64,000 nucleotides of DNA, from contig JAZKZV010000012.1 of the NCBI GenBank assembly GCA_045612845.1, positions 145,265 to 209,264 of the forward strand, written 5' to 3'. This document shows positions 1-7,764 of the stretch, one piece after another (the stretch's first letter is position 1; the number at the start of each line of letters is the position of its first letter). This DNA comes from Ornithomonoglobus_A sp045612845. Lineage in GTDB: Bacteria; Bacillota; Clostridia; UBA1381. The position numbers and the translations under genes were made by a program. The notes beneath the pieces are model-generated. The model saw only the letters and a program-made list of their open reading frames with translations. It made no database searches and was not told the origin of the DNA.

Positions 1-178
1 TTAAATACTCTTCAAAATTTATTTTTTTGACCGTATCCTCTGCGTGAAAATACACATCAATAAGCTCATCATCTTTTCTTGAATTATCAATAAATCCGCC
101 CATTATTCCAACGATAATAAGGGGAACAATCAATGTTATAAATATACATGTAAAAACAAAAAAAAGTACCTTCTTCAA
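1..178 (-). CDS. spoIID: Stage II sporulation protein D, N-terminal part (runs off left edge)
   Basis: SpoIID is a membrane-anchored lytic transglycosylase that cleaves septal and forespore-facing peptidoglycan during engulfment. Only the first 59 residues are inside the window. They show a short basic start, one hydrophobic signal-anchor (about residues 4-27), then a region ending in NFEEYL, which matches the beginning of the SpoIID domain (xVxxxxxEEYLxGVV). The start is a TTG preceded by AAGGAGTG at good spacing; no ATG fits. The catalytic domain lies outside the window, so the call rests on the anchor plus the EEYL motif. Confidence 0.72.
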   Translation of the reverse strand, partial: MKKVLFFVFTCIFITLIVPLIIVGIMGGFIDNSRKDDELIDVYFHAEDTVKKINFEEYL

Positions 179-241
179 TTTTTCACACTCCTTTTGTTTG
201 ATGTATATTCCTAAAATGACGAGAATATGAAAAATATACAA

Positions 242-276
242 CTAAAGAAAGCAAGGCATAGCCTTGCTTTCTTTAG
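242..276 (-). terminator. Perfect 16-bp hairpin terminator after the metK-linked small gene
   Basis: A perfect inverted repeat (CTAAAGAAAGCAAGGC / GCCTTGCTTTCTTTAG, loop ATA) overlaps the stop codon of the small minus-strand gene. The minus strand continues into a T-rich run; the plus strand is also T-rich beyond the stem, so it may work in both directions. Confidence 0.85.
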
Positions 277-455
277 TTTTGTTTTCTTACAATAGTATAT
301 TCATCGCCATTTTTAAAGTATGGACATTTTTTATGATAGCCGGACATGAACCTCGACATTTCATCTTCGTCAAGTGTCATAGTGCAAAGGTATTCCTCGT
401 ATTCGTCATCATATTCATAATACATACAGTATTCGCAATCGTTTGTGTTATTCAA
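273..455 (-). CDS. Small acidic four-cysteine protein, DUF6472-like
   Basis: This 60-residue, strongly acidic protein has cysteines at 7, 10, 24 and 44 and ends in a CPYF...DEYTIVRKQN tail. That pattern matches a conserved clostridial family of unknown function that I recall as DUF6472. The C-x2-C...C...C arrangement suggests metal binding, but this is not shown. It starts with TTG after GAGGTG, 12 bases after the metK stop, so it is almost certainly co-transcribed with metK and ended by the strong hairpin over its stop codon. No function can be assigned. Confidence 0.75.
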   Translation of the reverse strand: MNNTNDCEYCMYYEYDDEYEEYLCTMTLDEDEMSRFMSGYHKKCPYFKNGDEYTIVRKQN

Positions 456-467
456 AATGACACCTCA

Positions 468-1658
468 TCAGTTTAGTCCGACTGCTTTTTTTAGCTCATC
501 AACCTTATCGAGCTTTTCCCATGCAACTGCTAAGTCTTCTCTGCCCATATGTCCGTATGCGGCAAGCTTTTGGTATATAGGCTTTCTTAAATCAAGGTTG
601 TTTATTATAGCGTATGGGCGTAAATCGAAAACTTTACGTACTGCATTTTCGATTTTTTCTTCTTCAATGGCAGCAGTACCGAATGTCTCTACTAATATAG
701 AAACAGGGTGTGCAACACCTATTGCATATGCAAGCTGAACCTCACATTTTTTTGCAAGACCTGCCGCAACTATATTCTTTGCAACATGGCGTGCCGCATA
801 TGATGCACTTCGGTCAACCTTTGTTGGGTCTTTTCCTGAAAAGGCACCGCCGCCATGTCTTGAATATCCGCCATAAGTATCAACTATTATCTTTCTTCCG
901 GTTAAACCGCTGTCTCCGTTGGGGCCGCCTATAACAAATCTGCCTGTAGGGTTAATAAAAAATTTTGTATTTTCATCAATCAATTCTGCAGGAACAGTTG
1001 TTAAAATGACCTCGCGCTTTATATCCTCGCGTAGCTTTTCTATTGCCACATCGGGAGAGTGCTGGCTTGAAACGACAACTGTATCAATTCTTACTATTTT
1101 ATCATCATCATATTCAACAGTAACCTGTGTTTTTCCGTCAGGACGTAAATAGTCCAATATTCCGCTTTTACGTACCTCTGTAAGCTTCTTTGCCATTTTA
1201 TGTGCAAGGGATATAGGTAGAGGCATATACTCGGGTGTTTCATCACATGCATAACCAAACATTATACCCTGGTCGCCTGCACCTGTTGAGTTCTCGGATA
1301 TATTTGCACCTTGCTCTCTGTTTTCGTAGCCCGAATTTACACCTTGTGCAATGTCGGGTGATTGTTCATCTATTGCAGTTACTACAGCACAAGTTGTACC
1401 ATCAAAACCGTACTTTGCACGGTCATAACCAATATCCAAAACAACACCTCTTGCTATTTTTGGGAAATCCACATAGCAATTTGTTGTTATTTCGCCCATT
1501 ATTGATACTATACCGGTTGTACATGTTGTTTCGCAAGCAACTCTTGCGGTTGGGTCTTTTTCTAAAATAGCATCTAATATTGCATCAGAAATCTGGTCGC
1601 ATATTTTATCGGGATGTCCCTCTGTAACAGATTCGGATGTAAAAAGTCTTTTTGACAT
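468..1658 (-). CDS. metK: S-adenosylmethionine synthetase
   Basis: MetK condenses methionine and ATP to S-adenosylmethionine, releasing phosphate and pyrophosphate. At 396 residues it has the usual full length. Visible motifs are the N-terminal EGHPDK (residues 13-18), the GAGDQGIMFGYA signature near residue 118-130 and the glycine-rich GGGAFSGKD phosphate loop near residue 255. The ATG follows AAGGAGGAC at 9-base spacing. Only about 70 bases separate it from the upstream gene on the same strand, and I see no SAM riboswitch in that space. It leads a two-gene unit with the small cysteine protein. Confidence 0.98.
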   Translation of the reverse strand: MSKRLFTSESVTEGHPDKICDQISDAILDAILEKDPTARVACETTCTTGIVSIMGEITTNCYVDFPKIARGVVLDIGYDRAKYGFDGTTCAVVTAIDEQSPDIAQGVNSGYENREQGANISENSTGAGDQGIMFGYACDETPEYMPLPISLAHKMAKKLTEVRKSGILDYLRPDGKTQVTVEYDDDKIVRIDTVVVSSQHSPDVAIEKLREDIKREVILTTVPAELIDENTKFFINPTGRFVIGGPNGDSGLTGRKIIVDTYGGYSRHGGGAFSGKDPTKVDRSASYAARHVAKNIVAAGLAKKCEVQLAYAIGVAHPVSILVETFGTAAIEEEKIENAVRKVFDLRPYAIINNLDLRKPIYQKLAAYGHMGREDLAVAWEKLDKVDELKKAVGLN

Positions 1659-1690
1659 AGCTTAAATGTCCTCCTTGTATCTTTCAAAAT

Positions 1691-1722
1691 TAACTGCCAC
1701 ACCATAAAAAGTGTAGCAGTTA
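1691..1722 (-). terminator. Hairpin downstream of the deacetylase-like gene
   Basis: TAACTGC-c-ACAC pairs with GTGT-a-GCAGTTA around an eight-base loop. The T run after it on the minus strand is short and interrupted, so termination may be partial, allowing read-through into metK. Confidence 0.55.
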
Positions 1723-1728
1723 AATGGT

Positions 1729-2751
1729 TTATTCTGTTTCGTTATTTTGTCGAGGGTTATAGTCTATATCGTCAAGACGATGGAATGTATATCCCTCAGC
1801 TGTAAGATATTCAATTATATCATCTAATGATGCCAACGAATTCTTCTTTGATGAAGAGTCATGCATTAGCGAGATAAGATTGTTATATCCTGTTGAATAT
1901 TGCTTAAATAATGTAACTAATTGTTTTTCTGTTTTTGAACCGTTATCATCACCGTTAGATGTATTCCAATCACAGAAATAGTAGTTATTATCTGCAAGCT
2001 CTTTTATTATATCCTCTTTTATATCATCATAAGTATTATCTGATGAATACTCGGGTGAACCGCCGGGGAGACGGACAAGCTTAAAAAATGTGTCGTTGGA
2101 ATTAAGGACTGTTTTTATCTTTTTTTCTGATTCCTCTAACTTAGTCATAAAAGAATCTACGCTAGCGTATAATGAATCATAATCCTCGTTAGCAATTTTG
2201 TTTGCTATTAAGTGTCCTTCCTCGTAAACACGTCTTGCGATGTCGGGATTTTTTTGTACAAGAGCACCGCTCATAAAGAATGTTGCTTTTATATTATATT
2301 TTCTCAGTACATCAAGAACCTGCGGTGTCAGTGTTGAAGGACCGTCATCAAATGTGAGGTAGCAGTGTTTCTTCTGGTTTGCATCAGCTATTATTTGTAT
2401 AAGCTCATTTTCCTCGGCAGGGGTTGGTATACCTAAAAGCTCAGCTGTCTGCTCTGCAGAAACAGAGCTGTTTAACGTATAACTACCTGTTTTAATTCCG
2501 CCTATTGAGGCAGTTATAACTGTGTCCCCGTCGGGTACAGGCACCTGGTCTGTCTGAGTTTCGGCATTTTGTTGAAGTGTGTCGATATCAGTGCCGGGAT
2601 TGCTGACAAGAGATGCTATTGCAAATATAATAAGTATTAGTATTACAGCCATGACTGTAATTGAAATGCACATACGAAGTCTCTTTTTTCTTAAACGTTC
2701 GCGTCTGCGTCTTTCGCGCGCACGAGCTTCGAATTTGTTGCTTGTCGACAT
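1729..2751 (-). CDS. Membrane-anchored polysaccharide deacetylase family protein with altered metal site
   Basis: This 340-residue protein has a very basic N-terminus (about residues 8-26), one transmembrane helix (about 27-49) and an extracytoplasmic NodB/CE4 domain. The catalytic-base motif is present (TFDDGP, near residue 134), as are an RLPGG motif and LMHD near the end. The metal-binding H-x3-H motif is not: where family members have GNHTxxH, this one reads ANKIANE, so both histidines are replaced. It may be a non-catalytic wall-binding or regulatory relative of PdaA-type enzymes. An upstream in-frame ATG exists, but GGAGG lies directly ahead of the MSTSNKF start chosen here. Confidence 0.85.
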   Translation of the reverse strand: MSTSNKFEARARERRRRERLRKKRLRMCISITVMAVILILIIFAIASLVSNPGTDIDTLQQNAETQTDQVPVPDGDTVITASIGGIKTGSYTLNSSVSAEQTAELLGIPTPAEENELIQIIADANQKKHCYLTFDDGPSTLTPQVLDVLRKYNIKATFFMSGALVQKNPDIARRVYEEGHLIANKIANEDYDSLYASVDSFMTKLEESEKKIKTVLNSNDTFFKLVRLPGGSPEYSSDNTYDDIKEDIIKELADNNYYFCDWNTSNGDDNGSKTEKQLVTLFKQYSTGYNNLISLMHDSSSKKNSLASLDDIIEYLTAEGYTFHRLDDIDYNPRQNNETE

Positions 2752-2915
2752 AGTATTCCTCCATTCCACCAACAAGGTGATATATAATGTAAACTATATT
2801 TAATTTGATATTAAATTATCTCAAATAATTACACACTATATATTATATAACATAAAATCAAAAAATTCAACAAAAATTTCAAAAATTTTCAAAAAAATTT
2901 AAGGGGGCCAAAAAA

Positions 2916-3764
2916 GTGAAAAAAACGTCAATTATTTTGTTTTTAATACTGTTGATATCGGGTTGTAAAGGGACGGGTACAGATCATCAAACACAACCTC
3001 AGGACACACCTTTGCCTACGCAGATTACACAAACACCTGCACCCATCAACGAGAATAGGATACAAGCCGACTATGGTGAAATATCTGAAAAAGGTTATGG
3101 TTGGGGATTTGTGAGAAAAAAAGGCTCTCCTCCACAGATAACTCTTGAGGAACAGGATAGATTATCAAAGTATGATGGGTATTATCTTGGAAATAACACA
3201 CAAAAGAACATATACCTGACATTTGATGAGGGATACGAAAACGGATACACATCGGTAATTTTGGATACACTTGCAAAACATAACGTAAAAGCGGCATTTT
3301 TTGTAACTATGCCATACCTTGAGGGACAGCAGGCGCTTGTTGGCAGAATGATTGATGAGGGACACATTATCGGAAATCATACTGTGCATCATCCGAATTT
3401 AAGTGAATGTAATACAGACGAGGTCAAACAAGAACTGGATATTTTAAATGCAAAGAGTGTTGAACTCTATGGATATGAAATGAAATATATGCGTCCGCCG
3501 GAGGGTGCATACAGTGAAAGGGTTCTTGCTATTGCAAGGGATATGGGATATAAGACAATATTCTGGAGCCATGCCTATAAGGATTGGGACGTGAATGTGC
3601 AAAAGGGTAGAGAATACGCAATAAATCAGGTTGTACCATATTTTCATGATGGTGAAATACTTTTGTTGCATGCGGTATCAAAAGACAATGCAGATGCTTT
3701 AGAAGAAATTATTTTAAAGGCAAAAGAGCAGGGGTTCGTATTCAAGTCTCTTGATGAATTATGA
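2916..3764 (+). CDS. pdaA: Delta-lactam-biosynthetic de-N-acetylase (PdaA-like lipoprotein)
   Basis: PdaA removes the N-acetyl group from muramic acid, the step leading to muramic delta-lactam in the spore cortex. The 282-residue protein starts with a lipoprotein signal peptide (lipobox ISGC, cysteine near residue 16) and a Thr/Pro/Gln linker. The CE4 domain shows TFDEGYENG, the metal-site motif GNHTVHH, the RPPEGAY motif and LLHA near the end. TFDEG in place of TFDDG and the GYGWGF start of the mature domain are typical of PdaA. The start is GTG after AAGGGGG. It is convergent with mtaB, with a putative small RNA gene in between. Confidence 0.9.
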   Translation: MKKTSIILFLILLISGCKGTGTDHQTQPQDTPLPTQITQTPAPINENRIQADYGEISEKGYGWGFVRKKGSPPQITLEEQDRLSKYDGYYLGNNTQKNIYLTFDEGYENGYTSVILDTLAKHNVKAAFFVTMPYLEGQQALVGRMIDEGHIIGNHTVHHPNLSECNTDEVKQELDILNAKSVELYGYEMKYMRPPEGAYSERVLAIARDMGYKTIFWSHAYKDWDVNVQKGREYAINQVVPYFHDGEILLLHAVSKDNADALEEIILKAKEQGFVFKSLDEL

Positions 3765-3812
3765 TATAAATTTACATAAAAAAACAAAAAATAAAAAAAT
3801 TGTAAAAAATAC

Positions 3813-3841
3813 TTGATTTTTATAAAATTGTGTGCTATAAT
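3813..3841 (+). promoter_or_regulatory. Orphan sigma-A promoter between convergent genes
   Basis: TTGATT and TATAAT are separated by exactly 17 bases, with an extended TGC before the -10. The promoter points away from the upstream gene end and into a gene-free stretch whose only content is a hairpin followed by a T run. Confidence 0.7.
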
Positions 3842-3847
3842 GTATTC

Positions 3848-3902
3848 ATATTTTTTAAAAGGTGTCTGCGCTGATTCTTGGAACGGTGTGGGCACTTTTA
3901 TT
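3848..3902 (+). ncRNA. Candidate small RNA: promoter-driven hairpin transcript of about 55 nt
   Basis: Downstream of the orphan promoter the sequence has an AU-rich 5' segment, then a 10-bp stem (GTGTCTGCGC with GTGTGGGCAC, several G-U pairs) around the loop TGATTCTTGGAACG, then TTTTATTTTTAT. Promoter, hairpin and T run together would make a self-contained transcript of about 55 nt. I do not recognise it as a known RNA family. It could instead be only the pdaA terminator with a chance promoter. Confidence 0.45.
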
Positions 3903-3912
3903 TTTATAAAAA

Positions 3913-3937
3913 AACAGAGTAATAAAATTACTCTGTT
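3913..3937 (-). terminator. Hairpin terminator of mtaB
   Basis: AACAGAGTAAT and ATTACTCTGTT form an 11-bp perfect stem with loop AAA, overlapping the mtaB stop codon. On the minus strand it is followed by a T run. Confidence 0.85.
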
Positions 3938-5232
3938 AATTCGCCAATAATAATATTATCATGTAAATTTTTTAGTTTCACATTTTTTATATTTCCTACT
4001 AATCCGTCCTGATATGGAACCTTTACTGTAACATAATTATCTGTTTTACCCTCTGCCATATTATCTTTTGTTTTTCTTTCAAATAATACAGTTGAATTTT
4101 TGCCGATAAGACTATGCAAAAATTCATTCCTCGATTTTTCACAAATTTCCATTAGTTTTTTTGAACGTTCCTCTTTAATATGAGGGGCAATCTGGTCCGG
4201 GAATTTGTCTGCAGGAGTACCATGCCTTTGTGAATACTGAAAAATATGCGCATCAGCAAAATTGATTTCTCTTACAAAATCTATTGTTTTAGCAAATTCC
4301 TCGTCGGTTTCTCCTGCAAAGCCAACCATTATATCTGTAGTTATTGCAACGTCTTCAAATTTATCTCTTAGTCCGTCAACAATGGATTTAAATTGTGCGG
4401 TTGTATATTTTCTGTTCATTCTCTTTAGTGTTTCGTCGCAACCTGACTGCAACGAAATATGAAAGTGACGGCATAATTTTTTAGAAACGCATATTTTATT
4501 TATAAATTCAGCATTTAATGTCATCGGCTCAATGGATGATATACGAATTCTTTCAATCCCGTCTATTTTATCAGCTTCAATTAAAAGCTCCTCCAGGGAC
4601 GAGTTCTTTCTGTCAAGACCATATGAGGCTATGTGTATGCCTACGAGTATTATCTCTTTGTATCCGTTTTTGGCAAGGGTACGGATTTCATCTAATACCT
4701 CGTTGATTTCCCGACTTCTTATAGGTCCTCTTGCATATGGAATTATACAATATGAGCAAAATTGGTTGCAGCCCTCCTGTACCTTTATAAAGGCGCGTGT
4801 TCTGTCTGTATATTTTGTTATTTTAAGCTCCTCAAATTTGTGGTTGTGCATTATATCACTCACAAGATTTATGTGAGAATTATGGTCGAGTGTTTTAACT
4901 ATTTCTAATAGATTTGTGCGCCCCTGAGTGCCTATTATAAGGTTGGCATCACCCATTTTATCAACTTCACTGTCGGCAGTCTGTGCATAGCAGCCGGTAA
5001 CAACAATAACAGCCTCGCTGTTTTGCTTGCGGGCGCGTCTTATCATTTGTCTTGATTTTCTGTCGCTCATGTTTGTTACAGAACAAGTATTTATAATATA
5101 AATATCTGCTTTTTTGGAGAATGGGACAATACTATATCCGTCATTTAAAAACATCTCTTCCAATGCTTCTGTTTCATATTGATTTACCTTGCAGCCCAAT
5201 GTACAAAATGCTGCATTTTTTGTTTTGTTCAT
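3928..5232 (-). CDS. mtaB: tRNA N6-threonylcarbamoyladenosine methylthiotransferase MtaB
   Basis: MtaB adds a methylthio group to t6A37 in tRNAs reading ANN codons, giving ms2t6A. It is a radical-SAM enzyme with two iron-sulfur clusters. The 434-residue sequence has the N-terminal domain with cysteines in FCTLGCKVNQYE (residues 10 and 14), NTCSVTN and TGCYAQ, then the radical-SAM motif CNQFCSYC near residue 155 and a C-terminal TRAM domain of about 60 residues. CTLGCKVNQ is typical of MtaB rather than MiaB. The ATG follows GGAGG. The gene stands alone on the minus strand with its own terminator. Confidence 0.95.
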   Translation of the reverse strand: MNKTKNAAFCTLGCKVNQYETEALEEMFLNDGYSIVPFSKKADIYIINTCSVTNMSDRKSRQMIRRARKQNSEAVIVVTGCYAQTADSEVDKMGDANLIIGTQGRTNLLEIVKTLDHNSHINLVSDIMHNHKFEELKITKYTDRTRAFIKVQEGCNQFCSYCIIPYARGPIRSREINEVLDEIRTLAKNGYKEIILVGIHIASYGLDRKNSSLEELLIEADKIDGIERIRISSIEPMTLNAEFINKICVSKKLCRHFHISLQSGCDETLKRMNRKYTTAQFKSIVDGLRDKFEDVAITTDIMVGFAGETDEEFAKTIDFVREINFADAHIFQYSQRHGTPADKFPDQIAPHIKEERSKKLMEICEKSRNEFLHSLIGKNSTVLFERKTKDNMAEGKTDNYVTVKVPYQDGLVGNIKNVKLKNLHDNIIIGELTE

Positions 5233-5323
5233 ATTTCCTCCGGGAATGCATATATAATATAATAATTGCTTTTTTATTTACATAAAATATTATATAAATT
5301 TTTTAAAAAAATGTCAATAGCTA

Positions 5324-5352
5324 TTGACTAATTGGGAAAAGTAGGGTAAAAT
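5324..5352 (+). promoter_or_regulatory. Sigma-A promoter for the HPr-like gene
   Basis: TTGACT, 17-base spacer, TAAAAT. The spacer contains ATTGGG, and the whole 29-base element is nearly the same as the promoter at 17148-17176. Confidence 0.8.
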
Positions 5353-5407
5353 ATAAGTGTAATTTATGGTAAAAATTACATTGTTACTATTTAAGGAGGA
5401 TTTAATT

Positions 5408-5638
5408 ATGAAAACATTTAATATTTTATTAAGCTCAATAAACGACGTAAAGGATTTTGTTAATGTTGTGAGCAAGTATGATGCAGATATCGACCTTACT
5501 TCAGGAAGATATGTTGTTGATGCAAAGTCTATTATGGGTATATTTAGTTTAGACCTTTCAAAACCTATTAAGTTAGAAACACAAGAAGAAGTTGCAGAAA
5601 AATTGCAAGAAGATTTATCAAGATTTATCTGTGATTAA
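5408..5638 (+). CDS. HPr-like domain protein without the phosphorylatable histidine
   Basis: At 76 residues this protein has the size and fold pattern of HPr: the C-terminal half shows the DAKSIMGIFSLDLS strand-helix motif seen around Ser46 of HPr. The GLHARPA active-site segment with His15 is absent; the equivalent region reads SSINDVKDFVNVV. It therefore cannot act as a PTS phosphocarrier from PEP. Such His-less HPr-like proteins are common in Clostridia and their role is unknown; a regulatory or protein-binding role is inference. AAGGAGG precedes the chosen ATG, so the 14-codon upstream extension is rejected. It is a single-gene unit with its own promoter and terminator. Confidence 0.85.
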   Translation: MKTFNILLSSINDVKDFVNVVSKYDADIDLTSGRYVVDAKSIMGIFSLDLSKPIKLETQEEVAEKLQEDLSRFICD

Positions 5639-5642
5639 AAAT

Positions 5643-5688
5643 AAAAGCTATTGTATTAAGAGAGTTACTCTTATGCAGTAGCTTTTTT
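5643..5688 (+). terminator. Terminator after the HPr-like gene
   Basis: AAAAGCTA pairs with TAGCTTTT, with an inner AAGAG/CTCTT stem, followed by a T run. Confidence 0.8.
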
Positions 5689-5879
5689 AATTTTATTTGT
5701 TATACAGTCCTAAATTTGCCTTTTTATTTTTTTAGAATAATATTTTGGTATTTTGTGTAGAAAATATTGGATTTACACTTTATATTTTTATATGTTATAC
5801 TAAACACACAGAGTATATAAATATATGATGCGTTATAGAGCACAAAAGAAACGTTGGTTTTTTGTGTGATGAGGTTAGT

Positions 5880-6764
5880 ATGAAAGAATATATTCGTCAT
5901 AAAATTTTTAATGTCGTAGATATAAAAGGCCTTGCTGCACTTGAATTTTTGAATTTTGAGGGTAAGTATAAGGATTATGTCGACAAACATGATTTTTGGG
6001 AATTATGTTATGTAAAAGAAGGCGAAATACAGCTTGCAGTTAAAAAAAAGAATATTACATTAAGTAAAAATCAAATTTTTCTTATTCCACCCAACTACAA
6101 TCATTTCTACACGTCTTTGGATGATAACAGTGAGGTTTTTGTTATATGCTTTGAAAGTGTTTCGAGCATTTTAAAGCCTATGACAATGATAAAAATAACG
6201 TTAGACGACAGCATGGTTGATTGTGTTGAAAAAATCATATATGAATCACAAAATACATTTACCATGAATGAAAATGATTTATTGGAGGTGCTTCCATCAC
6301 CTAATTTTGGCGGAAAGCAGGCAATAATAATACAGCTTGAGTATCTCCTTATATGTCTTACAAGACAACTTTCCACACAGAAGAATCTTGAGATAGTTTT
6401 CCTGAGTGATGAGAGTTTCTATTCTGAACTTGTTGAAGTAATAAAAATGTTCCTTAAAGAAAATGTGGGGATGAAAATCTCGTTGGACGATATATGTATG
6501 AAGATGAACTATTCGCGCTCCTTCTTATGTAAAATTTTTAAGGAAATGACCGGAGAAACAATATTTTCTTATTTTAATACAATAAAGATTGAAGAAGCTA
6601 AAAAAATGCTTGCAGATACAGATTTATCAATATCAAATATTTCGTATTCTCTTGGAATTGACGAGGTAAAATATTTCGATTTCTTTTTTAAAAAATACGT
6701 AGGTGTTACACCTACTGCGTTCAGGAAAGGGGAGAAGGGCAATGATAATGACAGTAAACGGTGA
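5880..6764 (+). CDS. AraC-family transcriptional regulator
   Basis: This 294-residue protein has an N-terminal cupin-like sensor (WELCYVKEGEIQL...KNQIFLIPPNYNH, about residues 25-75) and a C-terminal double helix-turn-helix (about 195-285, with LDDICMKMNYSRSFLCKIFK and ISNISYSLGIDEVKYFDFFF). It probably senses a small ligand and controls the following catabolic genes. Its end overlaps the start of the phosphotriesterase-family gene by 23 bases, which ties the two together. An upstream TTG in frame is possible, but the chosen ATG has GAGG at 5-base spacing. Confidence 0.9.
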   Translation: MKEYIRHKIFNVVDIKGLAALEFLNFEGKYKDYVDKHDFWELCYVKEGEIQLAVKKKNITLSKNQIFLIPPNYNHFYTSLDDNSEVFVICFESVSSILKPMTMIKITLDDSMVDCVEKIIYESQNTFTMNENDLLEVLPSPNFGGKQAIIIQLEYLLICLTRQLSTQKNLEIVFLSDESFYSELVEVIKMFLKENVGMKISLDDICMKMNYSRSFLCKIFKEMTGETIFSYFNTIKIEEAKKMLADTDLSISNISYSLGIDEVKYFDFFFKKYVGVTPTAFRKGEKGNDNDSKR

Positions 6765-7749
6765 AATAAGTAAAAAGGAATTGGGTATTACATCACCCCA
6801 TGAACACATTTTTATAGATATGAAAAAATGTGTAACTCCACCGGAAAACCCACCGAAGCTTTTCTATGGTAAAGTAAGAGGGGACAATCGTGCTGAGGTA
6901 TGGCAGGACCCGTATGCTATTTTAGACAATGCTTTGTTGGATGAAAAAGCAAAGGCAATAGATGAAGTAAAATATTTTAAAGAATATGGCGGTCAGACAA
7001 TTATTGACTGTACTCTTGATGAAATTGGACGAAACCCTGAGTGGTTAAAGAAAGTATCGGATAAAACAGGTGTTAATATTATTATGGGATGCGGCCATTA
7101 TTATCATAAAGCACATCCTGACTTTATAAAGGATACATCTGTAGACGACCTTGCACAGGAAATGATAAATGATATTACTGTGGGAGTGGGAAAAAACAAC
7201 ATAAAAGCAGGAATAATCGGTGAAATAGGTACGAGTGCAATAGTTTCAGATGATGAAAAAAAGGTATTAAGAGCTGCAGGTATTGCAAGCGCAAAGACAG
7301 ATAAAGCAATTCATGTACATACTGATTTATACACCGAAAACGGATTTGAAATTATAGAAATTCTTAAAGCACAGGGTGCTAAGGAAGAAAGAATATGTAT
7401 AGACCATATAGATGTATGGATAAGACCCGATTATATAAAGGGTTTGCTCAATAAGGGTGTATATATCGAATTTGATAACTTTGGTAAAGAGTTTTATGTA
7501 TCGGAAAAATTGCGATTTGCATATGACCTTGAAAGAATAAAGATTCTTAAAGAACTTATTGATGAAGGCTATAAGGACAGAATTCTTGTAAGTAACGATA
7601 TATGTCTTAAAACCATGTGGAAAAACTATGGCGGTTTGGGATATGCACATATCCTTAAGGGCGTTATGGCAATGGCAGAGGAAAATGGTATTGATAGGAA
7701 TACATATATGTCTTTACTTACAGATAATGTAGCAGAATTTATATCATAA
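6742..7749 (+). CDS. Phosphotriesterase-family (PHP/lactonase-like) metal hydrolase
   Basis: This 335-residue amidohydrolase-superfamily protein carries the binuclear metal-site motifs of the phosphotriesterase family: SPHEHIFID (HxH, residues 17-19 region), GEIGTS where the bridging ligand sits, HVHTD, IDHID and SNDICLK (catalytic Asp). The bridging position is Glu rather than the carbamylated Lys of true phosphotriesterase, as in the PHP subgroup. Family members hydrolyse lactones or phosphoesters; the substrate here is unknown. The ATG after GGGGAGAAGGG overlaps the regulator gene, and a 15-base gap leads to the large hydrolase gene, so the three are one transcription unit. Confidence 0.88.
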   Translation: MIMTVNGEISKKELGITSPHEHIFIDMKKCVTPPENPPKLFYGKVRGDNRAEVWQDPYAILDNALLDEKAKAIDEVKYFKEYGGQTIIDCTLDEIGRNPEWLKKVSDKTGVNIIMGCGHYYHKAHPDFIKDTSVDDLAQEMINDITVGVGKNNIKAGIIGEIGTSAIVSDDEKKVLRAAGIASAKTDKAIHVHTDLYTENGFEIIEILKAQGAKEERICIDHIDVWIRPDYIKGLLNKGVYIEFDNFGKEFYVSEKLRFAYDLERIKILKELIDEGYKDRILVSNDICLKTMWKNYGGLGYAHILKGVMAMAEENGIDRNTYMSLLTDNVAEFIS

Positions 7750-7764
7750 CAGGAGGAAAAAGAT

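Noticed and set aside
1659..1728. SAM riboswitch ahead of metK
   Set aside because: The space to the upstream gene is about 70 bases and holds only a simple terminator-like hairpin and the ribosome site.
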